6,455 nucleotides of DNA from Chloroflexota bacterium (GTDB lineage Bacteria > Chloroflexota > Dehalococcoidia > GIF9 > UBA5629). Positions 1-5,469 of the stretch are shown here, in pieces. Position numbers and translations under genes: made by a program. The DNA lies in assembly GCA_026389635.1 (NCBI GenBank), contig JAPLHM010000072.1:1-6455 (forward strand). Direction: 5' to 3'. Position 1 is the stretch's first letter. Each line of letters begins with the position of its first letter. The notes beneath the pieces are model-generated. The model ran no database searches and was not told the DNA's origin. It worked only from the letters and a program-made list of their open reading frames with translations.

Positions 1-424
1 GCCCTACATGGGCAGCAAGGCGCCCAATTTCACCCTGAAAAACCTCAAGGGGGAGGACGTCTCGCTCAGCCAACTGCGTGGCAAAAAGGTCTTGCTCAAT
101 TTCTGGGCCAGCTGGTGCACGCCCTGCAAGATCGAGTTGCCTCACTTCCAGGCATTATGGGATAAATACGGCGCCGGCGGCGATTTTGTGATTTTGACCG
201 TGGCCGGCAGCCAGTCGGATGAGTCTGAAATCAAGTCCTTCATCGCCAACGGCAATTACACTTTTCCTGTTTGCCTCGACCCCGGCGAGGAGGCCTTCAA
301 CAAATACGAGCTTACCAGCATACCCAAGACCTACTTTATAGATAAGGAAGGCGTCATCCGCAGGATCCAGCAGGGCATGTTCACCGGCCCCGGCGAGATC
401 GAGTTCATGCTCAATTCATACTGA
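1..424 (+). CDS. TlpA/ResA-like redoxin domain protein, C-terminal part (5' end outside window)
   Basis: The frame is open to the left edge (codons CCC TAC precede the ATG at 8), so this is probably the end of a longer gene, not a 138-residue protein starting at 8. Counting from that ATG, the domain opens with the APNFTLKN strand typical of peroxiredoxin/TlpA-type redoxins, followed by the LRGKKVLLNFWASWCTPC core. CTPC (about residues 37-40) is the classical TlpA/ResA active-site motif. The cis-proline loop is seen as SIPKTYF and the end as FMLNSY. Known members of this family are extracytoplasmic thiol-disulfide oxidoreductases reducing cytochrome c apoproteins or other secreted proteins. 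No signal peptide or anchor is visible, which fits a missing N-terminus. The domain is clearly paralogous to the C-terminus of the next gene, which ends IQSMLNY, so the missing part may carry zinc ribbons, a membrane helix or Fn3 domains as that gene does (inference). Family assignment is firm; the substrate is unknown. Confidence 0.9.
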   Translation, partial: PYMGSKAPNFTLKNLKGEDVSLSQLRGKKVLLNFWASWCTPCKIELPHFQALWDKYGAGGDFVILTVAGSQSDESEIKSFIANGNYTFPVCLDPGEEAFNKYELTSIPKTYFIDKEGVIRRIQQGMFTGPGEIEFMLNSY

Positions 425-514
425 TCCCCTTCTTGAACGGGCTGTCCAAAGGTGTTTACGCCCGGCAACCAGCTTCATATCAGTGCCGCTCACGCTGTGA
501 TAAACTTGACACAG

Positions 515-543
515 TCGATATTCTGTCTTACCGTTAATATAAT
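515..543 (+). promoter_or_regulatory. Candidate sigma-70-type promoter for the zinc-ribbon/redoxin gene
   Basis: A perfect TATAAT at 538-543 is preceded at 17 bp by TCGATA (515-520), which matches four of six bases of the TTGACA consensus. Transcription would begin near 550. A perfect TTGACA also occurs at 506-511 but sits 26 bp from this -10, too far to act with it. The predicted start site is about 155 nt upstream of the ATG at 706 but only about 40 nt upstream of the CTG at 592, which favours an upstream translation start. Confidence 0.5.
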
Positions 544-705
544 ATTGAATGCAGCTTAATATGGATAACAGTTAATGCCCAGCACGGTAATCTGCCAGAG
601 GTCGACGCATCCATATGCCCCCACTGCGGCAAGAAAGATGGATCGTACCGGCACGGGAAGTACTCTGCCGTCGGCACTACAGCTTCGGCGGTAGCCCCCG
701 GCGCC
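538..705 (+). other. In-frame coding-like extension upstream of ATG 706 with an extra CPHCG motif
   Basis: After the TAA at 535-537 the frame of the downstream gene stays open for 56 codons. From about 592 it reads LPEVDASICPHCGKKDGSYR and continues into the ATG at 706. CPHCG is a zinc-ribbon half-motif like those inside the gene, and third positions are mostly G or C as in the gene's first half. No in-frame ATG, GTG or TTG occurs in this stretch; the nearest rare starts are CTG 592 and ATT 544. An ATG at 575 lies in another frame, so a 1-2 nt shift could also explain the gap. Either the protein starts at a non-standard codon, or the start is frameshifted, or this is the decayed end of an earlier longer gene. 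Confidence 0.5.
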
Positions 706-2724
706 ATGCCGGCCAGCAGGTATGTCTGCCCGAGCTGCGGCAACAGGATAGACCCTTCGCTGGGCAAGTGTCCTTATTGCGGGCAGCTGGGAAACCGCTT
801 CACCATGATTCCCACCCAGGGCCACGGCGTGATGAAGCCCGGCCAGGGCGACCTCCCTCACACTTTCGCAGCCCCTCCCCCCACTGAACAGGGTCCCACT
901 GCCCAGAAGGTATGCTTCAAGTGCGGCAGAGTTATACCGCCCGGATCCAGCCAGTGCCCTGTGCACGGCAAATTCGGAGGCGGCAACACGATGAGAAATA
1001 TTGCTCCTGCCGTCAAAGACAAGACCTTTGAAGGCGAAGTGTACAGGAGAATGGAGGAGAGCAGGTCCGGGCCTGCAGTCCCGGCGCGTTCCAGCGTCAG
1101 GCAAACGGCGCCCGAGGAAATATATCCCCAGATGGCATCGGCGCCCGCTATGCCGGATACAGGCGCCGCGGCTGCCGGGCAGCGTAGCTGCCCGAGCTGC
1201 GGCTACGCCGTGCCCGACCGCAGCAAGGTCTGTCCCACCTGCGGCAACAACCGCCTTCCTCCTGAGGCGCGCAAGCCCTTCGTCAAGGCCGAGGACCGTT
1301 ACAAGGCCACGGAGGCCGCACATCAGCAGGCGTATGCTGCCTACCCGCCACAGGCCAACCAGTATTACGGGCAGCCGGCGGCACAACCGTCACGGGACCA
1401 GTATTACGGGCAGCCGGCAGCACAACCATACGAAATGGCCTACCCGGCCCCGGCGCCCGGGTTTGCGCAGGAGGTTTACCCGGAGAGAAAGAGGGGTAAA
1501 GATAAGAAGCCCCGTGAGCGCGAAGAGAGGATGGCAAAGCCGGGGCAGAGGTCCTCCCCGCTCCCCATACTGCTGGCGCTTATTGCAATAGTAGGAGTCA
1601 TCGCCATCGGAATAATCTTCCTGATGGACCAGCTCAGGACACCTGCGCCGGCTGTTATGCCCCCAACAACACCCCCCGCTACTAGCGCAGCCAAGGCTCC
1701 AGTCATATCAGAGATCCAGTTCAAGGATATCACCAGGGACAGCGCCACCGTGACCTGGAAAACCGACAAGAAATCGAACAGTATCGTGATGTATTGTATT
1801 GATGAGGAAGGTGGACAATGCCAGTGGGCACCCACAGACGAGAACCTTGTGACCGAGCATAGTGTCAAACTATCAAACCTTAAGGCAGGTAAATCCTACC
1901 ACATAACTGTCAAGTCAAAGCTGGATAACAGCGATGACATTAATACCCCTGAAGACACTAAAGAAGCCAATGAAATCCTTAGTCTCCTTGGAGTCCCCGA
2001 TGTGACGCCACCGAAAATCTCAGCCATAAATGTAACAAATATTACAGGCTCATCAGCCACCATTAAATGGAACACGGATGAGCCTTCTGCAAGTCAGGTA
2101 GCTTACGGAACCTCCCCTACGTATGGCACTCTGCAACCGGAGCAGACTGATACATTGCTTACAATCAATCACGAGGTAATGTTGCAGGGATTACCACCCA
2201 ACTCTCATTTTAACTATAAGGTTATTTCCAGGGATGCAGCTGGCAACGAGTCCTCTTCACCGAATGCCACATTTGATACATCAGTGTCCACGGGAACGGC
2301 CATTGGTAATTTAGCACCTGATTTTACACTGAAAAATGCCGCTGACGGGAATGATTTATCTCTCAGCTCGCTACGTGGGAAAAAGGTAATGGTTAATTTC
2401 TGGCATACCGGATGCGGCTATTGCAAGGCTGAAATGCCTCACTTTCAGACTATCCAGCAAAATAACCCCGAAATCGCCGTCCTGGCAATCGATACTGACG
2501 CCACAAACTTCGGCCCAGACAACCCAGTTCATGTGGGTGACTACATCAATCAAAACGGCTTCACATTTACCGTACTTTTGGATCCAGGCGATGTTGGCCG
2601 CACATATGGAGCTACCGGTGGAATACCAATTACTTATTTTCTTGATGCACAGGGTATGATCCGTAAATTTAAAGATGGAAGCTTTTCCAGCGCCAACGAT
2701 ATACAGAGCATGCTCAACTATTAG
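706..2724 (+). CDS. Membrane-anchored zinc-ribbon, Fn3 and redoxin multidomain protein
   Basis: The protein has 672 residues from ATG 706; the true start may lie upstream. Three zinc ribbons share identical spacing (CX2C-X10-CX2C or CX2H): C8/C11/C22/C25, C70/C73/C84/H87 and C162/C165/C176/C179. A Tyr/Pro/Gln/Ala-rich linker (about 200-255) with a 13-residue repeat follows, then a Lys/Arg-rich stretch (about 260-282) and one transmembrane helix (about 286-307). Two fibronectin type III-like domains come next (about 331-425 and 433-527), then a redoxin domain (about 531-672) with CGYC at 570-573 and a cis-Pro loop GGIPITYF. Basic residues before the helix predict cytoplasmic ribbons and external Fn3 and redoxin domains. 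Redoxins of this type handle thiol-disulfide exchange; the Fn3 domains are probably spacers or binding modules, and the ribbons may bind a partner or nucleic acid (inference). No strong Shine-Dalgarno precedes ATG 706. GC content falls in the 3' half. The domains are well supported; the overall function is unknown. Confidence 0.88.
   Translation: MPASRYVCPSCGNRIDPSLGKCPYCGQLGNRFTMIPTQGHGVMKPGQGDLPHTFAAPPPTEQGPTAQKVCFKCGRVIPPGSSQCPVHGKFGGGNTMRNIAPAVKDKTFEGEVYRRMEESRSGPAVPARSSVRQTAPEEIYPQMASAPAMPDTGAAAAGQRSCPSCGYAVPDRSKVCPTCGNNRLPPEARKPFVKAEDRYKATEAAHQQAYAAYPPQANQYYGQPAAQPSRDQYYGQPAAQPYEMAYPAPAPGFAQEVYPERKRGKDKKPREREERMAKPGQRSSPLPILLALIAIVGVIAIGIIFLMDQLRTPAPAVMPPTTPPATSAAKAPVISEIQFKDITRDSATVTWKTDKKSNSIVMYCIDEEGGQCQWAPTDENLVTEHSVKLSNLKAGKSYHITVKSKLDNSDDINTPEDTKEANEILSLLGVPDVTPPKISAINVTNITGSSATIKWNTDEPSASQVAYGTSPTYGTLQPEQTDTLLTINHEVMLQGLPPNSHFNYKVISRDAAGNESSSPNATFDTSVSTGTAIGNLAPDFTLKNAADGNDLSLSSLRGKKVMVNFWHTGCGYCKAEMPHFQTIQQNNPEIAVLAIDTDATNFGPDNPVHVGDYINQNGFTFTVLLDPGDVGRTYGATGGIPITYFLDAQGMIRKFKDGSFSSANDIQSMLNY
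1358..1427 (+). repeat. 39-nt direct repeat, two copies, in the linker
   Basis: The segments 1358-1388 and 1397-1427 match across 31 nt with one difference (1380 G versus 1419 A), at a 39-nt period. They encode QYYGQPAAQP twice inside the low-complexity linker of the zinc-ribbon/redoxin protein. This looks like recent in-frame duplication of a disordered segment. Confidence 0.85.
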
Positions 2725-2802
2725 CTACTGCTGCCCCGGCAGATCCCAAGTTCACGCCTCGTAGGAGCAATTCGAACAGAAAAAAAGACCTGCGGCCGTG
2801 AT

Positions 2803-2831
2803 TTGCTACTCCGCGGGCTATTAAATATACT
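2803..2831 (+). promoter_or_regulatory. Promoter of tRNA-Ser
   Basis: TTGCTA (2803-2808, four of six consensus matches) is followed by a 17-bp spacer and TATACT (2826-2831, five of six). Transcription would begin near 2838, just before the mature 5' end at 2844, as expected for a singly transcribed tRNA. Confidence 0.6.
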
Positions 2832-2843
2832 AATACGTCCCAT

Positions 2844-2929
2844 GGAGGGGTGACCGAGCGGCCGATGGTGACGGTCTTGAAAACCGTTTTAGCTTTGTGC
2901 TAACGCGGGTTCGAATCCCGCCCCCTCCG
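2844..2929 (+). tRNA. tRNA-Ser, anticodon UGA
   Basis: A class II tRNA of 86 nt. The acceptor stem pairs GGAGGGG (2844-2850) with CCCCTCC (2922-2928), with discriminator G at 2929. The anticodon stem ACGGT/ACCGT (2871-2875 and 2883-2887) encloses the loop CTTGAAA, giving anticodon TGA at 2878-2880, which reads UCA serine codons. The long variable arm pairs TTAGC (2889-2893) with GCTAA (2899-2903), typical of tRNA-Ser. The T arm is GCGGG-TTCGAAT-CCCGC (2905-2921). The 3' CCA is not encoded (CCG follows the discriminator), so a CCA-adding enzyme is needed. Confidence 0.97.
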
Positions 2930-2967
2930 CCGCCCTTTGCACCGGGTTCCGGGGTCCAGCCTTTTCC

Positions 2968-3540
2968 CTAACTGATCTCTATATCTACTTTGGTCAGCTT
3001 CTCAACGTCAACACCCTTGAGCATGAAGCCAAGCAGCAGGAACAGCAGGCCGAAGATCACCAGGTAAATGGCGATGATGATGACCAGCAGCACCGTGCCC
3101 GCCACGATGTTGGCAAAAATAAGCCCGCCCAGTATTACGGAGATGATGCCGCCGATAAGTATCATCCATGCGCCGGGCACATATTTCCACTCGGCGATGG
3201 AGAATACCAGTTCGAGAATGCCGGTTAAGAGGGCCCAGATGGCTATTAAGTAAATGAGGAATATCCCTGCAAAGAGGGGGGAGGCAAGTATGGCCGCGCC
3301 CACCAGTATGCCTATGACGCCTTCAGCTATCAGCCAGGCGCGGCTACCGCGTGGCGGCTTGTTGATGATGCCCACCACCAGAGCGATAATGCCGTCCACC
3401 AGCGCATAGATGCCGATGAACAGCACCAGCAATGCGGCGGCCACCATGGGGTTTATGACCAGCATGATAATGCCCAGGACGAGGGCTATCAGCCCGCGTA
3501 GCGAGACCAGCCACCATTTCTTGACCATTGTCTCCAACAT
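2968..3540 (-). CDS. HdeD/DUF308 family membrane protein
   Basis: A 190-residue, very hydrophobic protein with six predicted transmembrane helices (about 12-29, 33-59, 69-87, 89-114, 123-143 and 147-173) and a short charged C-terminus. The N-terminal WWLVSLRGLIALVLGI run, the Pro after the first helix and the ALVDG motif in the second match the HdeD (DUF308) family. E. coli HdeD is linked to acid resistance at high cell density; the biochemical role in other bacteria is unknown. I chose the ATG at 3540 because AAAGGAGG lies 5 nt upstream of it. A longer reading to an ATG at 3594 would begin inside a palindromic repeat and upstream of the predicted transcription start, so it is unlikely. No neighbour is co-directional, so it is probably transcribed alone. 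Confidence 0.87.
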   Translation of the reverse strand: MLETMVKKWWLVSLRGLIALVLGIIMLVINPMVAAALLVLFIGIYALVDGIIALVVGIINKPPRGSRAWLIAEGVIGILVGAAILASPLFAGIFLIYLIAIWALLTGILELVFSIAEWKYVPGAWMILIGGIISVILGGLIFANIVAGTVLLVIIIAIYLVIFGLLFLLLGFMLKGVDVEKLTKVDIEIS

Positions 3541-3545
3541 TTCAA

Positions 3546-3553
3546 CCTCCTTT
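3546..3553 (-). promoter_or_regulatory. Shine-Dalgarno site of the HdeD-family gene
   Basis: On the minus strand AAAGGAGG ends 5 nt before the ATG at 3540. It decides the start against the in-frame ATG at 3594, which has no such site. Confidence 0.8.
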
Positions 3554-3570
3554 AAGTCAAGTTCGCGCGT

Positions 3571-3576
3571 ATTATA
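3571..3576 (-). promoter_or_regulatory. Candidate -10 box of the HdeD-family gene
   Basis: The minus strand carries a perfect TATAAT here, placing transcription start near 3564 and giving a leader of about 24 nt. At 17 bp the -35 position (3594-3599, TCGCAA) is a poor match and falls inside the left arm of the palindromic repeat, so the repeat may have replaced or supplied the upstream promoter half. Confidence 0.45.
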
Positions 3577-3589
3577 TACCCAAACCCAC

Positions 3590-3662
3590 GTCATTGCGAG
3601 CGAAGCGAAGCAATCTGTGCGCGGAGAATAGATTGCTTCGTCGCTGCGCTCCTCGCAATGAC
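3590..3662. repeat. Imperfect palindromic repeat (REP/MITE-like, TCATTGCGAG family)
   Basis: A 73-bp inverted repeat. The outer arms GTCATTGCGAG (3590-3600) and CTCGCAATGAC (3652-3662) are exact complements, as are the inner arms CGAAGCAATCT (3606-3616) and AGATTGCTTCG (3630-3640). The loop is 13 nt, and the middle segments are unequal (5 nt left, 11 nt right). Repeats of this type are, from memory, dispersed in many bacterial genomes including Dehalococcoides-like ones. It encodes nothing and probably moves non-autonomously; transcripts would fold into a long hairpin. Each outer arm carries an outward-facing ATG (GCAATGAC), which can mislead start prediction on both sides. Confidence 0.85.
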
Positions 3663-3672
3663 ATTTTCTAAA

Positions 3673-3701
3673 TTGCCAGCCTACCCCGCGGCATCTATAA
3701 T
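3673..3701 (+). promoter_or_regulatory. Strong sigma-70-type promoter for the small membrane protein
   Basis: TTGCCA (3673-3678, five of six consensus matches), a 17-bp spacer and a perfect TATAAT (3696-3701). Transcription would start near 3708, 16 nt before the ATG at 3724. The -35 box begins 10 nt beyond the palindromic repeat. Confidence 0.65.
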
Positions 3702-3723
3702 TGTGTATCCGCCGGCGGGCAGC

Positions 3724-3843
3724 ATGGACAACAAATACTTCAAGATAGCAGTGATACTGGTTTTGGCCAGCTTCGTCCTCGTGTCACTGGTTTTCGCGGT
3801 GATACTGCTGGTATTGAGGAGCCCATCATTACCGGGCAAGTGA
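3724..3843 (+). CDS. Small single-helix membrane protein, hypothetical
   Basis: A 39-residue product starting MDNKYFK, then one long hydrophobic helix (about residues 8-33, AVILVLASFVLVSLVFAVIL) and a short tail RSPSLPGK. I do not recognise a family. The start at 3724 is chosen because a near-consensus promoter predicts transcription from about 3708, downstream of the in-frame ATG at 3658, which lies in the palindromic repeat arm. The Shine-Dalgarno is poor (GGCGGGC just upstream), which lowers confidence. The basic tail suggests the C-terminus is cytoplasmic, although Lys residues near the N-terminus make orientation uncertain. It stands alone, divergent from the HdeD-family gene and ending 6 nt before the convergent acyl-CoA synthetase gene. 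It could be a regulator of a membrane complex or a chance reading frame. Confidence 0.5.
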   Translation: MDNKYFKIAVILVLASFVLVSLVFAVILLVLRSPSLPGK

Positions 3844-3865
3844 AAAGCCTCAGCCGTTCCTGAGG
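3842..3865 (-). terminator. Weak intrinsic terminator of the acyl-CoA synthetase gene
   Basis: On the minus strand CCTCAG (3865-3860) and CTGAGG (3853-3848) form a 6-bp stem with a 6-nt loop, followed by CTTTTC. The TGA stop (3852-3850) is inside the stem, so the terminator overlaps the end of the coding region. The run of four T is short, and the plus-strand reading has no T-run after the hairpin. Confidence 0.4.
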
Positions 3866-5298
3866 AATTCCCCGTATTTGACCATGGAGTTCAGCACCAT
3901 GGCGGCCTCGTCGGGCATGCTGTAACAGACCATGTTCCGTTTCGCGATGGAGCGTATGATGTCCGTGTCGATCGCGCGCTCCCCTCGCAGCGTCGGCAGT
4001 TCGGCCGCCACGATGACAGGCTTGCCGTATTTCTGGGATATGGCACTCATTTCGCCGAAGGACTTGCAGTATGACTCGATGATAAACTCAAAAAACTTAT
4101 TCTTCTCTTCCTCGTTAGTAGGCAAAACCATTCTCGCAAAGTGGGGGAAAGGTACGCCCAGAGCCAGAACGGCGTCCGTAGCATCGGATTTTGCCAGGAT
4201 ATCCACCACCCTGGTGATGTTGTCGGCCGACCCGGCCACCGTGTCCACCGGGTTGTTGCGGCTCCACCAGACGGGCAGGAAGGAGTCCAGCTCACTGACC
4301 ACATCCGCAGGCAGCTTGATCACGTCTAATCCCAGCCTAGCGCAGGCATCGGCGGCCAGCACACCCCATCCGCCGCCCAGCGTTGCTATGCCCACCCTGC
4401 GGCCTTTGGGAATAGGATGGCAGAGAAAGCCATATGCCAGGTTCATCAATTCCTGAAGGTTATTGGCCCTCACAATGCCGGCCTGCCGGCTGACGCCGTT
4501 GAACACCTCCGCGGAGCCGGAGAGGGCGGCGGTATGCGACCTGGCAGCCGAGGCGCCGGCCTCGGTCTCCCCTACTTTGATCATAACGATGGGTTTTTTG
4601 AAGCTGGTATTCTTAGCCACCTCGAAGAACCTGCGCCCGTCCTTCAAACCTTCGATATAGCTGAGAATGACTTTGGTCTTGTCGTCGCCCGCTAAGTACT
4701 CCAGGAAATCCTCGGCATGCAGGTCCGCCTCGTTGCCGATGCTGATCATGCGGCTGCATCCGAAATCCAGGGCCATGGCCCTGCGCGCGATGGTCAGTCC
4801 CACGTTGCCGCTCTGGGAGACTACCGCAAGCTGTCCGTCGGGCGGGAAGATGGGGGGCATCTGCGCGTAGAGTTTGGCCGACGGGCTGAGTATGCCGAAG
4901 CAGTTGGGGCCGATCAGCCGCAGGCCGCCCTGCCTGGCCAACCGCACAATCTCCTCCTGCACCTCCGCCCCGCTCTGGTTAACCTCGGCAAAACCCGCGG
5001 TTACCACGACAGCGGTCTTTATGCCCTTGCTGACACATTGTTTTATAGTTTCAACCATCCCGGCGGGTGGGACCACGATGATGGCAAGGTCCGGCGCCTC
5101 CGGTATCTCCTCGATGCTGCTGTAAACCTTCAGGCCCAGCACCTCGCCTCCTTTGGGATTGACCGGGTAAATCTTACCCTGGAAGCCGCCGGTCACGATA
5201 TTGGCGAGGATGCGGAAGCCCCATTTCGTGGTGTCGGTGGACGCGCCCAGGAAAGCAAGCGAACGCGGCGCGAAAAACCTGTTGAATTCAGTCTTCAA
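3850..5298 (-). CDS. Acetate/acyl-CoA ligase (ADP-forming) alpha-subunit-like protein
   Basis: A 482-residue protein with the three domains of ADP-forming acyl-CoA synthetase alpha subunits: an N-terminal CoA-binding Rossmann domain (about 1-130, FLGASTD, YPVNPKG, IIVVPP), a succinyl-CoA-ligase-like domain (about 150-285, VSQSGNVG, ISIGNEADL) and a C-terminal ligase domain (about 295-475, NNPVD near 348). His255 in ARSHTAAL is the expected phosphohistidine residue. Known relatives interconvert acyl-CoA, ADP and Pi with acid, CoA and ATP, and need an ATP-grasp beta subunit or domain. None is fused here or seen in the window, so the partner is elsewhere or the protein is an orphan. GPNCFG near 130 is also typical. 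The start codon is TTG (5298-5296), with AAAGGA 7 nt upstream; no better ATG is close. Substrate is unknown (acetate, propionate, branched or aryl acids are possible). It is transcribed alone on this strand. Confidence 0.9.
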   Translation of the reverse strand: MKTEFNRFFAPRSLAFLGASTDTTKWGFRILANIVTGGFQGKIYPVNPKGGEVLGLKVYSSIEEIPEAPDLAIIVVPPAGMVETIKQCVSKGIKTAVVVTAGFAEVNQSGAEVQEEIVRLARQGGLRLIGPNCFGILSPSAKLYAQMPPIFPPDGQLAVVSQSGNVGLTIARRAMALDFGCSRMISIGNEADLHAEDFLEYLAGDDKTKVILSYIEGLKDGRRFFEVAKNTSFKKPIVMIKVGETEAGASAARSHTAALSGSAEVFNGVSRQAGIVRANNLQELMNLAYGFLCHPIPKGRRVGIATLGGGWGVLAADACARLGLDVIKLPADVVSELDSFLPVWWSRNNPVDTVAGSADNITRVVDILAKSDATDAVLALGVPFPHFARMVLPTNEEEKNKFFEFIIESYCKSFGEMSAISQKYGKPVIVAAELPTLRGERAIDTDIIRSIAKRNMVCYSMPDEAAMVLNSMVKYGEFLRNG

Positions 5299-5305
5299 TA
5301 GTCAG

Positions 5306-5311
5306 TCCTTT
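5306..5311 (-). promoter_or_regulatory. Shine-Dalgarno site fixing the TTG start of the acyl-CoA ligase gene
   Basis: On the minus strand AAAGGA ends 7 nt before the TTG at 5298-5296. It supports translation from this non-ATG codon, which places the CoA-binding domain at its normal N-terminal position. Confidence 0.65.
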
Positions 5312-5356
5312 GAGAAAAATAGCGGTGACGGGTGGCTGTCACTTAAAACAGCAGGT

Positions 5357-5386
5357 ATTGTAACACCGCAAGTACGGTTGAAACAA
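5357..5386 (-). promoter_or_regulatory. Candidate promoter of the acyl-CoA ligase gene
   Basis: On the minus strand TACAAT (5362-5357, five of six consensus matches) is preceded at 18 bp by TTGTTT (5386-5381, three of six). Transcription would begin near 5350, giving a leader of about 50 nt. The -35 is weak. Confidence 0.35.
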
Positions 5387-5409
5387 GGCCGGCTACTTTT
5401 AAAGGCACA

Positions 5410-5436
5410 TTGCCGGGAAGTGTAAACTGATATAAT
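5410..5436 (+). promoter_or_regulatory. Extended -10 promoter of the Yip1-family gene
   Basis: TGATATAAT (5428-5436) is a perfect extended -10 element (TGnTATAAT). TTGCCG at 5410-5415 could be a -35 but the spacer is only 15 bp; extended -10 promoters can work with a poor -35. Predicted start near 5443, about 27 nt before the ATG at 5470. Confidence 0.6.
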
Positions 5437-5469
5437 AGGCCCGGGCACACAAGGGGAAGGAGAATTCGC

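Larger units (their letters stand above)
425..705. other. Intergenic/leader region between the two redoxin genes
   Basis: No independent gene was found here on either strand. A loose CGGGC/GCCCG inverted pair at 438-442 and 460-464 has a 17-nt loop and no T-run, so no convincing terminator ends the first gene. A candidate promoter lies at 515-543. From 538 to 705 the frame of the downstream gene is open and appears coding (separate entry). Confidence 0.5.

Noticed and set aside
438..464. CGGGC/GCCCG inverted pair after the first redoxin gene as a terminator
   Set aside because: The loop is 17 nt, the stem 5 bp and there is no T-run.
506..543. Perfect TTGACA (506-511) with TATAAT (538-543) as one promoter
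   Set aside because: The spacing is 26 bp, far beyond the usual 16-18; the TCGATA at 515-520 fits the TATAAT better.
556..1386. Long minus-strand frame of about 276 codons opposite the zinc-ribbon region
   Set aside because: It is antisense to clear zinc ribbons, has Arg/Gly/Ala-rich unstructured composition, and no ribosome site or family motif.
2731..2742. CTGCCCCGGCAG after the zinc-ribbon/redoxin gene as a terminator
   Set aside because: The palindrome is too short for a normal loop, and no T-run follows.
2844..2929. tRNA-Ser as an integration attachment site for a mobile element
   Set aside because: No integrase and no direct repeat of the tRNA 3' end was seen in the window.
2942..2965. 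CCGGGTTCCGG and following TTTT as terminator of tRNA-Ser
   Set aside because: The stem is 4 bp with a 3-nt loop, and the T-run is about 8 nt away.
4717..5301. Plus-strand frame of about 194 codons opposite the acyl-CoA ligase
   Set aside because: It is antisense to conserved CoA-binding and ligase motifs and shows no recognisable domain.
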